Source: Rhizodiscina lignyota (taxonomy: Eukaryota; Ascomycota; Dothideomycetes; Aulographales; Rhizodiscinaceae). From it: 64,000 bases of DNA. Shown here in pieces: positions 1 to 10,403 of the stretch; position 1 is the first letter of the stretch, and every line of letters begins with the position of its first letter. A program made the position numbers and the translations under genes. The stretch is from positions 1,584,453 through 1,648,452 of the forward strand of contig ML978122.1 of NCBI GenBank assembly GCA_010015805.1, read 5' to 3'. The notes under the pieces are model-generated. The model was not told the origin of the DNA. It did no database searches and saw only the letters and a program-made list of their open reading frames with translations.

Positions 1-1424
1 CAGTGAAACCGAACCATGCAAAACTGCGATAGATGAAGCGTACTAGACGGGACTTTTGCGGGAGTGGCTTCGTGTGGAGAGTGCGCCGAAGGACGAGAGA
101 TTGTGCATTGGGTCGAGCATGTACGGAGCAGGAAAGCTGCGCGAGGATGGAAGGCCGTCGGAGCTGGGATCGAAGGGTATCTTTGGGGAGATGCGAAGTG
201 CTCAACAAGCGCTTGGATGAGATATTGTTAGCGATTGTGTGGACCTGAAAGCTCGCATGCGGTGGTCTGCATCGCGCTGCGCTCCGTCCAAGGTGCCGCA
301 GCAACATGCTGAAGCTGCTCCCTGAACAACTGCTGAAGTGAGAGGAGGTTAAGACAGACGCGATCAACGCATCGGGGAGGCCGAAGGATATAGAGAAAGG
401 CACACAATCATGGAGCTGCAATTGAGTCCTCCGGGAACGCAGGGAAAGGTTGTCAGGTGAAGAAAGTCAAGATCTGGGGACGGAAGAAGAAAAGAAGTCT
501 GCTTGGCGCTCGATGACGCGCTGGTGGTGCACTGGACTGGTGATGTAGCTCCGGCCTTCCGCTCGCTCTTCAAAAATTCCGTTCACGCGCTTTTCTGTTC
601 GGCGCTGCCGGCGGCCCCACGCTCACTAACTCTAGAAAAATCCTGACTGTTCCCAGGGACAACCATCTTCGGGGTTGAGAGGCAAATTTCAACATCTCGC
701 ATGCCGAGTCGCCATCGCCATCCCCTATCGCGTTCGCGACGGTGACAAAGCAGTTTATAAGCGGACCTTCTGCTGCGTCGCATATTCAAGCTCTGCATTT
801 AACTATCTCTGCACAGTTCAGTGAAGTGGAAAAGATCTTTCTAATATGTTCTGTCATGGACGGAGAGCTAGTCAGAGCGTTGGTAAGGCCATCCAGTCGT
901 ATCGTCTTCCACTTTGGGGAACCTATCACGATAACCTAGCAGTGAGGCTTATTTCAACAACCACGATCAGTGCGGACGTCCCATTTCTTGATGAGATTGT
1001 AAAAGGCGTTCAGGTTGCGTGGCTTGTAGCTCTTGTTCCCACTGTTCCGTTGCATAAAAAACCTCACCGACGGTCAAAAGCCAGGCTCGATTGTCCTCAG
1101 CCCTTCAACTTCTTGTTGTTCGACCAGCACGAGCTCAAGGACGCCCCATTCCATAGGGTTTCAGCTGCAATTCAGCTGCTGAATCTGCATATTTGACTGT
1201 GACTCCTATGTCCCTAACATGATAGGTGCTACACCTCAATGTTGTAAACTGTCTGCCTTGTCAGAACTGACCGGCAACCAACAGCTGCGAATCATACCAA
1301 TCATTTGCCGAATTATACCCTAAGTTTTTCAGCTTCTCGTTGCATAACTCTCATTGCGAAATTCACAGTGTCTAGTCCTCTGCCGTGGAACATTTCTGTC
1401 AAAACTATTCATATTCAGCCTGCA
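1..1424. other. No supported gene
   Basis: Short open frames occur on both strands but none has a plausible start, splice signals and a recognisable product. Part of this stretch may hold lost or unrecognised upstream exons of the membrane-protein fragment that follows at 1425. Confidence 0.5.
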
Positions 1425-1751
1425 ATGGCCTTATCGTTCAGCCAAGTTGGCATGGCACTGGCCTCTGGCGCTTTTCAGACAGACTACAGTCTCTACCAGC
1501 GACAGCGTCGGCCTGCAACTTTCACCAAGGTAAACATAAACGCCCTTTTGTTCGTCGTCGTTGTCTGCCTGCTCTACGCAGCCCTCGGTGCCGCCATGTT
1601 GATCGCGGCGCTGGTTCTGCGGAGGACGAGAAAGTACGCTCAGGTGCAAGGCGAGCTAAGGGGCGGGGAGAAATGGGACGTCCTGCGCACTCTCAAAGAT
1701 ATCGCGTCGAGTTGCTGGGGGAAGATAAAACAGCTTTGGGATGGCAAGTAA
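1425..1751 (+). CDS. Hypothetical membrane protein, probably a C-terminal fragment
   Basis: This 108-residue frame starts at the first ATG of a longer open stretch that begins near 1305. It has one strong hydrophobic segment at about residues 46-68 (LLFVVVVCLLYAALGAAM and onward) followed by a basic stop-transfer RRTRKYAQ. The part before it (SFSQVGMALASGAFQTDY) resembles, from memory, the end of the large extracellular region of multi-pass fungal membrane proteins of the DUF3176 kind, just before the last helix. No N-terminal exons are recognised upstream, so it is either the last exon of a gene whose start I could not rebuild or a relic. Function unknown. Confidence 0.35.
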   Translation: MALSFSQVGMALASGAFQTDYSLYQRQRRPATFTKVNINALLFVVVVCLLYAALGAAMLIAALVLRRTRKYAQVQGELRGGEKWDVLRTLKDIASSCWGKIKQLWDGK

Positions 1752-2334
1752 TAACTCTGGAGCGTCTCCTTTGTATGTATGTCGCTGTATATATAGACTT
1801 CTTTGAGCGGAATACCTCCTTCGCTTTCTTGCATTCTTCTTTCATGTAACGTACGAGTTATAGATAGGCAGAATTCCTGATACTATTTACTTATACTAAT
1901 AGCACAAGCTTCTGTAAGTAATTCATTTCATTAATCAATTACGATGTGTTTGAAAATCGAAGATGATCTTCTGCAAATTCGTCACTGCGCCCTACGACTG
2001 ATTTCTGCCCTCTTCCTTGCACTACCTATTTCTGTTCTCGTCCAACGTCAGAGTCGGCCGACTCACAGCAAAATAGTCATCACTGATCGACGGAACTCCA
2101 GTTTATCCATATATTATATTCGTCATGCTCACTTTGCTCGTTTATATATACAAGCGGTTCCTCGTTTCAAGGTTATGTCCGCATCAACGCCAGAATTCCA
2201 TGCTTTCCAAGCCTATAGGAACAACCGAATGCGACTCGGCGGGGGATCTATTGCCCTACTTTTCATAATGCGACAGCCATAGGGAAAACTAAGCACGAAA
2301 CACGAGTCATTAGAAGTCCGATGCTTTTCTTTTC
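1752..2334. other. No supported gene
   Basis: AT-richer spacer between the membrane fragment and the convergent protease gene. It includes TATA-like stretches near 2110 and 2140. No coding frame is credible. Confidence 0.5.
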
Positions 2335-3966
2335 CTATAGGAGGACCATAAGGACCCCAGAGATGCCGGATATAACCACAATACAGACGGTCATGAACGC
2401 GACGAACGAGGTAGAAGGAGGCGACACCACGCCCGCAATACCCTTATGGCTCGAGCTCGCTGCGCCGCCCGTCTTCGTACCCGACAGATCGAACGTCGCG
2501 GTTCCGCCTCCGCCTCCGCCGATATCGCCTGTTGCGGTGGCGCCGCCCAAGTCCGTGGGGTCGTTCGGGTGTCCCGAGAACGTCTGCGTCACCACTGTCC
2601 CGCTGGCCGTGCTAGTCGCGCCTGGCAGCGAACTGCCCGTGATGTCCTTGACGTCGCTTCCCGTCGCGTTGAAGACCGTCTGCGCAAGGCCGATGTTCTT
2701 GTTCTGTAGGTCGTACACGACGTATGCGGAGCGTAGGAACGTGTCGCCAAAGAGATTGGGCGTGTCGCCGGCCGGCAGGATGCCCCACTGACAGATGGGC
2801 GTGCCGTCGTTGAGCGTTGGGTACGAGCCGTCGGAGAAGGGCGGGTACGGCACGACGAACTCGGAGATCTGCACCTGGATTTTGGGGCCGGCGGAGCTGC
2901 CGAAGCCGAAGTTAAAGGTCGCGGGGCTGTTCATCAGATCGCAGGGGACGAAGACGCCGGCTTCTTCGCTGTTGACTGCGCCGACGCCGGTCATGATGTC
3001 GTTGGCCATGTCGTCGGGGAGGTAGGTTAGCGTCGTGCCGGAGTCGAGGATGACCGGCATGGCGAGCGAGTTCTGCGAATACTGCACCTTGCCATTGCCA
3101 GCTTCGACATTCACGTTGTCGAGAACGACCGTGAAGCTAGTCAGTCCGCCAGACTCAGAGTCGGGCTGGATGGGGAGTACGACAAGGTCACCCTTGAATT
3201 TGGAGTTGTCGACACCTCCAAAGAGGATGGAACCAGTGCTCGCCTCTATGTCAAAAGTTAGCTAAATTACATAACGCAGGTTCCGGATTACATTTCGAAA
3301 CGAGTCGATGAAGAGATCTGGAAACGTACCGAGATCGTTGAGCCACAAACTGTACGCCAGCGTCGAAGTATGGCCCTGGTCCTTCAACATATTGATGATG
3401 TTGGGATACACTTGTGAAGGATCTGCGGAAGCAATCGACTCTCCAGAGGGGAATCCGACTCCAATTATGCCTTGGAAAGGGCTTGAATCGTCGGTCAATC
3501 GTGCGTCGTTCGCAAGACCCATGGTCTGATTCTCAATCTTCGCACCGCCAATGCCGAAAGTTTCGGAGATGTAGTCGCCTTGGATCTTGGTACCATCCAC
3601 GTATGATATATCGAACGCACCCTGCGCAAGCTCTCCGAAGGAGCTTGAAGAATTGGGGTCGAATGCGCCATTAGAGCAGCGATTTGACTCCTGGCACACA
3701 TCTGAGTCTGCCGCCGGTATCCAAATATCACTGCTGCCGGTATCGAGTTGTAAGGCAAAGTTCTGAGTGGGTGTGCCGACGGTTACGTTGACGAGGTAGA
3801 GGAGATTGGACTGTGCATTATCGAGGGTAGCCTGGACCGATCCAGCTCGACGCCGAAGGCTGTTCAGAGGAGCAGCTCGCTTCACTTTCGTGAACTCTAG
3901 CTGTACTAATGCCGAGGTAAGGTCAAGGAGAGACAGCAAGCAAACGACTTGCTGGAGAGAAGGCAT
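2335..3966 (-). CDS. GPI-anchored aspartyl protease, yapsin/candidapepsin-like
   Basis: Exons on the minus strand are 3966-3330 and 3245-2335, joined across an 84-nt intron with GTACGT donor, CTAAC branch and CATAG acceptor, giving 515 residues. The start ATG is followed by a signal peptide (about residues 1-20) and dibasic KR near residue 30 and RRR near 38-40, likely Kex2-type processing sites of the propeptide. Both catalytic aspartates of family A1 are present: DTGSS (Asp75) and DSGTT (Asp280). The C-terminus has a Gly/Ser/Thr-rich stalk, then a small-residue GAASSS site and a hydrophobic tail ending in VLMVLL, typical of a GPI signal. It is expected at the plasma membrane or cell wall, where yapsins process secreted and wall proteins. 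The family call is firm; the individual substrate is unknown. Confidence 0.92.
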
Positions 3967-6131
3967 CGTGGAGGGAAATCGGACACTGCGCGGCCCTCGC
4001 CTCGAGGTGGGCTTGCTTCTTGCAAGTCAAAACGGTGCCTCGGACGCGGACTTTATACTCGGGGATTTTGTACGATGCTGGAGGGCGTCAGAGAAGTGAG
4101 CACAAAGGTTCGTAAAGAGCTATGAAAGTGTCGGAAATGAGTCCCCCAAAAAGCTTCCTAATATAAGAGCAGGGGGATTTCAGAGAAGTAGTGGTGTCTT
4201 GAATGGTTTCTGCCTACAGAAGACATGAACTTCACCACTTACAGTTCAGTGTTACACTTGTGACAGCTCTCGTGCGCTGTGAAGCGGTGGGTTCTATTCG
4301 GGGTCGTTTGCGGCTTGAACGGGTGGCGACACGGAGGTATGCGCGGGAGGAGAGCAAATAGGACTTTGTTCTCTCGAAAGGAGCGACGAAAGGTGTGAAG
4401 GTGAATGTATCTACAGGAAACGAAGAAGACAGAAGTACAATGAGGCGCAGGCGATCTAGAAACAGCTCACGGGCAGCTGGAGTCGGGCGTTGCGGCGGCG
4501 TAGAGGGCAGGCCGCATTCGCACCCGCGAGAATGCGGTTTTTGGCGCGCGACTTCTTGCACCCACGCAGCTCGAGCCTCTTGAGATGCGCACTACCCGCA
4601 TTTAGGGCTAGCGCCTCATGCTTGGCAGGAGATGATTGGACACGGTTACTTCGGTCTCTTCGTTCGCCAGGAAATTTGCAGGGACTGAAACGTCATCGAC
4701 AACCCAAACTCATTGGCATGACAGCGCATGTGCACGGGGAGGGCAGCCTTCACCTCATTCTCAATCGCTGGATACCGCAAAGGAACAGGCGCATTCTGCC
4801 TCTCCTCTCGTACCACAGCTGAAGTCACAAAAGGCAGCTGGTGTCTCAGGTACCACGAGAAGCTTGGCTTTAAGCTTGCCAAGCCGGGTACCAACGCCAG
4901 GGCAGCCTGGGAAGGCTGAGGGCGTCGACAAATAAGGACGGCTATTCACTTTCGGCGCTCAATGCCTATGAAACATCCATATCGACCTGTCGCAGGCGCA
5001 TCCATCTTCATCTCGACTGCTCGCCAAGCCCTAGGGGGGTATGAGCGTTTCAATGCTCGTTCTGGACTCGCACTCTTCTGGTTAGGCAGCATCATTTATG
5101 CAGCTGACCACACCCTCAGAACGTGCTCCACCACGGATAGGGATGATTGATACGGTTTGTGACAGTTGAGCGACTCCGGCAATGGCTCGCTATCGTACAG
5201 ATTAAGTCTTCTGGGGAAGACCTCGCGAGGATTCCGCTTGCACAGCCTCCTTTGTGGTAAGGCTTGCTGAAGTAATACTCCATCCGGGCAACTATCTTCG
5301 AGCGATGCGCACCATCATTGCAAGCACGGCAAAATACTCTTCCTACCTATGTCTCCGCTTCATGATCCCAGTGAAGAATGAGAAAGACACCCAATTCTGG
5401 CGAGTGTACACTCACAGGGTTACTAATTCCTGGAACAGCTGAACGATACATGTGCAGAGAACTCCTGACCTCTCCTCTTCTGGATTGAGTTGCGAGAGAA
5501 GAATTGCACAACTCCAAGTGCAAAAGTTCGACTGATGAGCGCAGTTCAGGCTGAATGAGTTGGATCTAGAAATTGTTTCCGCTTTCACGTGATGAGAGTA
5601 CCGCTTTGAGAGGAAAACACGCAGAATTCGTTCCGCCTTCGGGCCAATTGCCTTGGGAATTGCAGATCGACTGCCCCGTCGCCACTAACCTCCAGCTTAC
5701 AAACAGAGCTCGAGAAACGACGTCGTGGCTTCGTGTGCTGCACTACGAGGGAGAAACAGCACGTTTCCAGAACCTCCAGGACTTTCCCCACCTTCGCCAT
5801 TTTGTGGGTCCGGCACAAAAGTCCGCTCATCGTCTCGATCCCAATTCGTTCGCGATGGCACACCGTCTGTTCAATCTTATCGTGAGGTGCTGGGCGGGTG
5901 TCATAGCTTCCCAACATCGTGTCCCTCAGGGCCCTTCGACTCATAAAAATCACGCGTCCGCCTGATACAAGGTAAGATTTCCAAGCTTCTCTTTCTCTTT
6001 AATTGTTCCCATCTCGCGCGAGAATTTCTTCTTGTCGAACTTCAAAGAGGGGCACCCGTCTGGATGCGCCCAACGTCTCAGTATCTGGTTTTCTTGTACG
6101 ATTTCGTCTCTTAGTCCACGAAATCTTTACA
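3967..6131. other. 2.2-kb stretch without a supported gene
   Basis: This interval holds the upstream regions of the protease (minus) and of the MFS transporter (plus). Frames at 4232-4561 (minus) and about 5573-5965 (both strands) are open but have no family resemblance, no convincing start codons and no splice signals. Nothing else is seen. Confidence 0.5.
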
Positions 6132-7691
6132 ATGTCTTTTACAACTACAACATTCGGCGCCTTCGTCGACATCGAAAGCCAACCTGAGGAGATCACTCTG
6201 CCATCTCCCGTTGTTCAGAAGGCAGCAGCAACTCCCACAGCTATCGAACTCGACGAATTAACCTGGGGAAAACGCTACAATGGCCCTCATCCACCTTCTG
6301 CGGGCCCCGCCAGCCCCACAGAGGAGCGATCGCAGTTCACCGGACAGCGTACTCCAAAAGTGGCCAGCCAGGCTGCAAACACAGGCGCTCAAACCCCCAA
6401 TCCTCTTATCGCAAGCGAACCGACAACTCCACAAGCTGACACTGCCGCCGAATTAATCCAGAGCTTCTTTCACCCTTCAATGAACAAGTGGAGAGTTTTC
6501 GGAGGATGCCTCGTCTATTGTGTCAACGGCCTCACAGACAGCGCTGCTGGTGCCTTGATCCCGTACATTGAAAAGGATTTCCACATCGGCTACGCCGTCG
6601 TATCAACTATCTTCGTTTCACAAGCCGTTGGATTTATCACCTCGGCCTTCTTTGTGGACACCCTGATCTCCAGATTCGGTCGAGCAAAGACGCTCATAAT
6701 CTCCGAATTGACGCTCATCCTGGCATACGTGTTGCTGGTTTGTACGCCACCATTCGGCGTCGTGGTGCTGTCGTATCTCTTCCTCGGTCTCGGCATGGCC
6801 ATTAATATTGCCTTGTATAACGTCTTCTGCTCCAATCTTGCACAGTCCACCGTCGTTCTCGGCGCATCTCATGGCAGCTACGGCGTGGGCGGCATCTGCG
6901 GCCCCATCATCGCAACAGCCTTGGTCTCCAGAGGCGTCGTCTGGAGCAGATACTGGTTTATCACTCTTGGTCTGCGCGTTTTATGCGTTTTCGCCGTGGC
7001 AATCACCTTCTGGGGCTATGAAAAGGAGGGCCCAGCACGCCTTCAGCTGGCTCTCGAGCGCACTGCGTCTCGCCGCACCGCCATGGAAGCTGGTCAGTCC
7101 TCAAAACGCCAGGTGCTGTGGCAAGCGTTCAAGAACAGGACCACTCTCCTTGGTGCATTGTTCATTTTCGCTTATCAAGGCGCCGAAGTCAGTATCTCGG
7201 GCTGGGTCATCTCGTTCTTGATCAGCTACCGCCATGGCATTCCGAGCCAGGTCGGTTACGTCACAGCTGGCTTTTGGGGCGGTATCACCGCTGGTCGTTT
7301 CCTTCTCACACCGCTCTGCCATCGCGTTGGCGAAAAGAGGAGCGTCTTCTTTCTGACCGTGGGCGCTGCCGCATTCGAGTTTCTCGTGTGGTTCATCCCT
7401 AACGTTATCGGCCCGTCCGTTGCCGTGGCGTTTGTAGGACTGTTACTCGGCCCAGTTTATCCCTGTGGACAGACTATCTTCTCGAGACTGCTGTCGAAGA
7501 GGCTGCAGACGACCAGTGTCGGCTTTATTAGCGGCGCAGGCAGTTCGGGAGGTGCGGTTGCGCCCTTCCTCACCGGTCTGCTGGCTGGCGTCAGTGGCAC
7601 ATGGGTCCTTCACCCTGTGTGTATAGGGCTGTTTGGAGTGATGTTGGGAAGCTGGTTCTTGCTACCGAAGGTCGAGAAGAGGGACGAGTGA
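6132..7691 (+). CDS. MFS transporter, BSC6-like
   Basis: The gene is intronless and encodes 519 residues from the ATG at 6132, chosen because it has a good context (aca before ATG) and the open frame upstream contains no other ATG. A Pro/Thr-rich cytosolic N-terminus of about 110 residues precedes a major-facilitator core with around 12 hydrophobic segments. The first helices run from GGCLVYCVNGLTDSAAGAL onward, and a loop GRAKT fits the MFS signature between helices 2 and 3. The overall sequence resembles fungal BSC6-type (bypass of stop codon 6) transporters, a group with poorly known substrates. It is expected in a membrane; what it carries cannot be told. Confidence 0.85.
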   Translation: MSFTTTTFGAFVDIESQPEEITLPSPVVQKAAATPTAIELDELTWGKRYNGPHPPSAGPASPTEERSQFTGQRTPKVASQAANTGAQTPNPLIASEPTTPQADTAAELIQSFFHPSMNKWRVFGGCLVYCVNGLTDSAAGALIPYIEKDFHIGYAVVSTIFVSQAVGFITSAFFVDTLISRFGRAKTLIISELTLILAYVLLVCTPPFGVVVLSYLFLGLGMAINIALYNVFCSNLAQSTVVLGASHGSYGVGGICGPIIATALVSRGVVWSRYWFITLGLRVLCVFAVAITFWGYEKEGPARLQLALERTASRRTAMEAGQSSKRQVLWQAFKNRTTLLGALFIFAYQGAEVSISGWVISFLISYRHGIPSQVGYVTAGFWGGITAGRFLLTPLCHRVGEKRSVFFLTVGAAAFEFLVWFIPNVIGPSVAVAFVGLLLGPVYPCGQTIFSRLLSKRLQTTSVGFISGAGSSGGAVAPFLTGLLAGVSGTWVLHPVCIGLFGVMLGSWFLLPKVEKRDE

Positions 7692-8670
7692 GGAGTGGAC
7701 GAGGAGCGCATGTCGATTGATAGAGCAAGGAGACTTCGAAAGCAGACGGGAACGATCATTTAAAAAGCGGGCGCCTGGACGATGGATGGAGGATATATTG
7801 GACCATATCGCCGGATCCTGTATAGGAGACTTCAGATTGAAAGAACCTCTTGATATATGGCGTCCGCTCTTGGATTAATGGTTCTGATTTTTCAATATTA
7901 GGTTTGATACCAGAAGGTTCCTTGCCGTCCGTAATAACCCCAAATAGGATAATATTAATATTTTTGATATCTTGTTCTCTTAACCCTTCGATCGCTCTCA
8001 GAACGTCCACATCGCAGTGCCGTTAGAGCTCGTTCCAATGCATGAAATCAAATAGGGAAGACTGCTTATTTAAGCGCTCACTTCAAACTCGCCGTGGCTC
8101 TACTAAAGAGGGTATTTCCGAGTTGGAGTGGGGGCCAATTACCGAATCGTGTGAGGTTTTTAAGACCAACGACAGGAACAGGTAATGCTTTCCCGCACAT
8201 CCTCATCACATCCCCTCGAAGATCATTCTCTGTGGGAATATGCTGAGATATCCTTTCACACGACGCCTCATTTGGAGCGTATTCCGTTTCCGAAGCCCGT
8301 AAAAGTCAGCATGTTAATGTGTATTTACAGTCAGCGGAATAGGTTCTAACTTGAAGTACGGAATAGGCTTCGGACCAGCTGGTGGAGCGCGGCCAGGGTA
8401 CCTTTCGCGCGAACTAACCCAAGCACAGCAAGGTAGGGATTGATAAGGCTTTCCGATTCTATATATCATCTCTTCTGCTTCTTCCGCAATCAACCTAATC
8501 TATCATGCATAATCTGAGATTCCAATTGCCGCGAGCCGAGATCGGATTTCGACCCCGCGTTATCGCGTCGTCATCGTAAACATTCGTTTCTCAATCGATT
8601 CAATCCACGAATTGTAGCTTGCATCTTTGATATATTGCCATTGAGTTGCTGCACGTCCCCAATTGGAAGC
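7692..8670. other. Intergenic; upstream region of the DUF1989 gene
   Basis: About 1 kb with no supported gene. A TATA-like run (tctatatatcatc) lies near 8458-8470, some 200 nt before the next start codon. An open frame at 7756-8010 (minus) lacks an ATG and is not credible. Confidence 0.5.
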
Positions 8671-9438
8671 ATGCGCGTCCCAATTTTCGATCAGGATGTC
8701 GCTCCGCCCTCACGCCCTTCCAAGCCTCTCTTCACCACCAAGATCGTGCCCGCCTCCTACGGGTACTCCTGGGCAGTGAAGAAGGGCCAGCGCTTCCGGG
8801 TCATCGATACCCACGGGCAGCAAGTCGTCGACTTCATGGCGTGGACACGGTCCGGCAAGAAGTGTAATCTGCACGAGAAGGTGTCAATGGCGTACACACG
8901 CTACCACCTATCCGGCGCGACGCCCGCCATCGGCGAGTGCCTGTGGACGAACGCGGACGAGCCGCTGCTCAAAATCACGCAGGACACGGTCAAGGTGCAC
9001 GATATGACGTTCATGTCTTGCTTCCCGGAGCTGTACGCCAAGAAGGGAATCAAGGGCCACAGGAGCTGCGCGAGCAACATTGCGGAGGCGATGGAGAAGT
9101 GGGGCATGAAGAGTTATCTCGAGATTGCGGATCCGTTCAATATCTTTCAGAACACGCCTTATTACTCGCTCAAGCCGCTGAATCCGTCGAAGGCGGGCGA
9201 CTATATCGAGTTTGAGGCGTTGGGGGACTGTGTTTGCGCGGTTAGCTGTTGTCCGTATGACATTGAGGGGTTCAATGGGGGAATAATCACCGACATTGCT
9301 GTTGTTATGGAGGGTGATGGGACGCTGGATGACGTTGATAACAGCACCACTGAATGGATAGAGTATGTGGATGGAAGACCAGACTGGAGTGAAGAGACGA
9401 GGAAAGAGTACAGAGCTTTAAGAGATTTTTCGCTATGA
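8671..9438 (+). CDS. DUF1989 / urea-carboxylase-associated family protein
   Basis: Intronless, 255 residues from the ATG at 8671 (MRVPIFDQD); the frame extends a little upstream but without an ATG. The body matches the DUF1989 (urea carboxylase-associated) family: GQRFRVIDTHGQQVVDFMAW near the N-terminus, LHEKVSMAYTRYHL, the MTFMSCFPELYAKKG block, RSCASNIAEAM, and the Cys-containing DCVCAVSCCPYD near the C-terminus. In bacteria, relatives lie beside urea carboxylase and guanidine-degradation genes; in fungi the role is unclear. No such neighbours are seen here. Family assignment good, function unknown. Confidence 0.85.
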   Translation: MRVPIFDQDVAPPSRPSKPLFTTKIVPASYGYSWAVKKGQRFRVIDTHGQQVVDFMAWTRSGKKCNLHEKVSMAYTRYHLSGATPAIGECLWTNADEPLLKITQDTVKVHDMTFMSCFPELYAKKGIKGHRSCASNIAEAMEKWGMKSYLEIADPFNIFQNTPYYSLKPLNPSKAGDYIEFEALGDCVCAVSCCPYDIEGFNGGIITDIAVVMEGDGTLDDVDNSTTEWIEYVDGRPDWSEETRKEYRALRDFSL

Positions 9439-9485
9439 TCAATTTGAGCTCAGGAGACCTTTGAACGCCGTGCATTGTTTGCCAT

Positions 9486-9947
9486 TTATGCTCCCTTCCT
9501 GTCCCTTATAGCATCTTGTGTATCCTCTTCCTCGCCAGGGACTGGGTCTACTTCTGCACCTTCGCCAGCATACCTCTCCAAATCGCTCTCCTTCTGCTTC
9601 AAATGCTTCTCAAGACGGTCATGTCCCTTACTCGCAGGCTCGTTTGCCCCATAATGCAGCCTCTTGCTCTCGAGCTGCGCAGGCAATTGATCGCCAGTGC
9701 CTGTGATGACCTCGCCGGTGGCTCCCATATCTTTGTTGCGTCGCGGTATGTCACTTGCATTGTCTGCTGCTGCTGCGAGATCGGGTGCGCCGAGGTTGCC
9801 GTTTCTGAAATTTGGATCGGACGGGAGTTGATCAGGTCGAGGGACGGAGGGAACGGTGTTCATCTGGCCGGCATCATTGGGGATGGAAGTGCCATTTGCG
9901 GCCATGTCGGAGAGGTCGCCGCCTTTGTGGGCGTCTGTTGATGCCAT
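9486..9947 (-). CDS. Small hydrophilic protein of unknown function
   Basis: Single-exon frame of 153 residues beginning MASTDAHKGGD at a real ATG. The protein is highly polar, low in hydrophobic and aromatic residues, and ends in a charged region (KHLKQKESDLERYAGEG, then an EEED stretch). It looks disordered, as many small fungal stress or LEA-like proteins are, but no domain is recognised. It is convergent with the DUF1989 gene, only 47 nt apart at the 3' ends. Start and reading frame are likely right because the frame is open throughout and composition is coding-like. Confidence 0.6.
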   Translation of the reverse strand: MASTDAHKGGDLSDMAANGTSIPNDAGQMNTVPSVPRPDQLPSDPNFRNGNLGAPDLAAAADNASDIPRRNKDMGATGEVITGTGDQLPAQLESKRLHYGANEPASKGHDRLEKHLKQKESDLERYAGEGAEVDPVPGEEEDTQDAIRDRKGA

Positions 9948-10403
9948 CGTGATGGTTTGAATTCTTTTGAATGAAGCAGGTGTTTACAAACAAATTTAGG
10001 CCGTCTAAGAAAGGAATTGAACTTAGCTTGGTACGTTTGAGTGGGACAATATGTTCGATTGACCCCGAATCTCTCTTATAAGCTCCATGATGTGAGCATG
10101 CGAGCAAATGTCAACATGATGTCGTTGATGTCGTTGATGTCGTCATGAAAGTTTCGTGATCGGGAGATCATGATGCCCACCAAGGTAAGAAAACTGGGCA
10201 GGCGGAGCGGAAGTGGCGCATGGGGCGGATTTGGCTTGGCCTTTCCATCCCGCTCACTCGCGTCGCGACCTTGAGCTCGTTTGATGCACATACGCGTTTC
10301 CATGTGTCCAAATGAGCTCTTTTCGTACATAACACACGGCTTGAGGGGACCGTAGTTTTTACTGCGTTCTTATACCGATGTTTTGATCTCCTCAGTCATT
10401 ACA
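9948..10403. other. Divergent promoter region
   Basis: This spacer separates the minus-strand small protein gene from the plus-strand GPI mannosyltransferase. It holds three tandem copies of a 9-nt unit, gatgtcgtt, at 10118-10144. No gene is seen. Confidence 0.5.
10118..10144. repeat. Short tandem repeat, 3 x 9 nt
   Basis: Unit gatgtcgtt repeated three times, the last copy ending in c instead of t. It lies in the shared upstream region of two divergent genes. Confidence 0.9.

Noticed and set aside
4232-4561. Minus-strand 109-codon frame.
   Set aside because: Arg/Ser/Pro-rich with no hydrophobic core, lies in a promoter-like spacer, no family resemblance.
5573-5965. Open frames of about 120-130 codons on both strands just upstream of the MFS transporter.
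   Set aside because: They overlap each other on opposite strands, start at TTG-like codons rather than ATG, and match no family or composition of real coding sequence.
7756-8010. Minus-strand frame of 84 codons (REQDIKNINIILFGVITDG).
   Set aside because: No ATG start, AT-rich, no splice signals, no recognised domain; probably chance.
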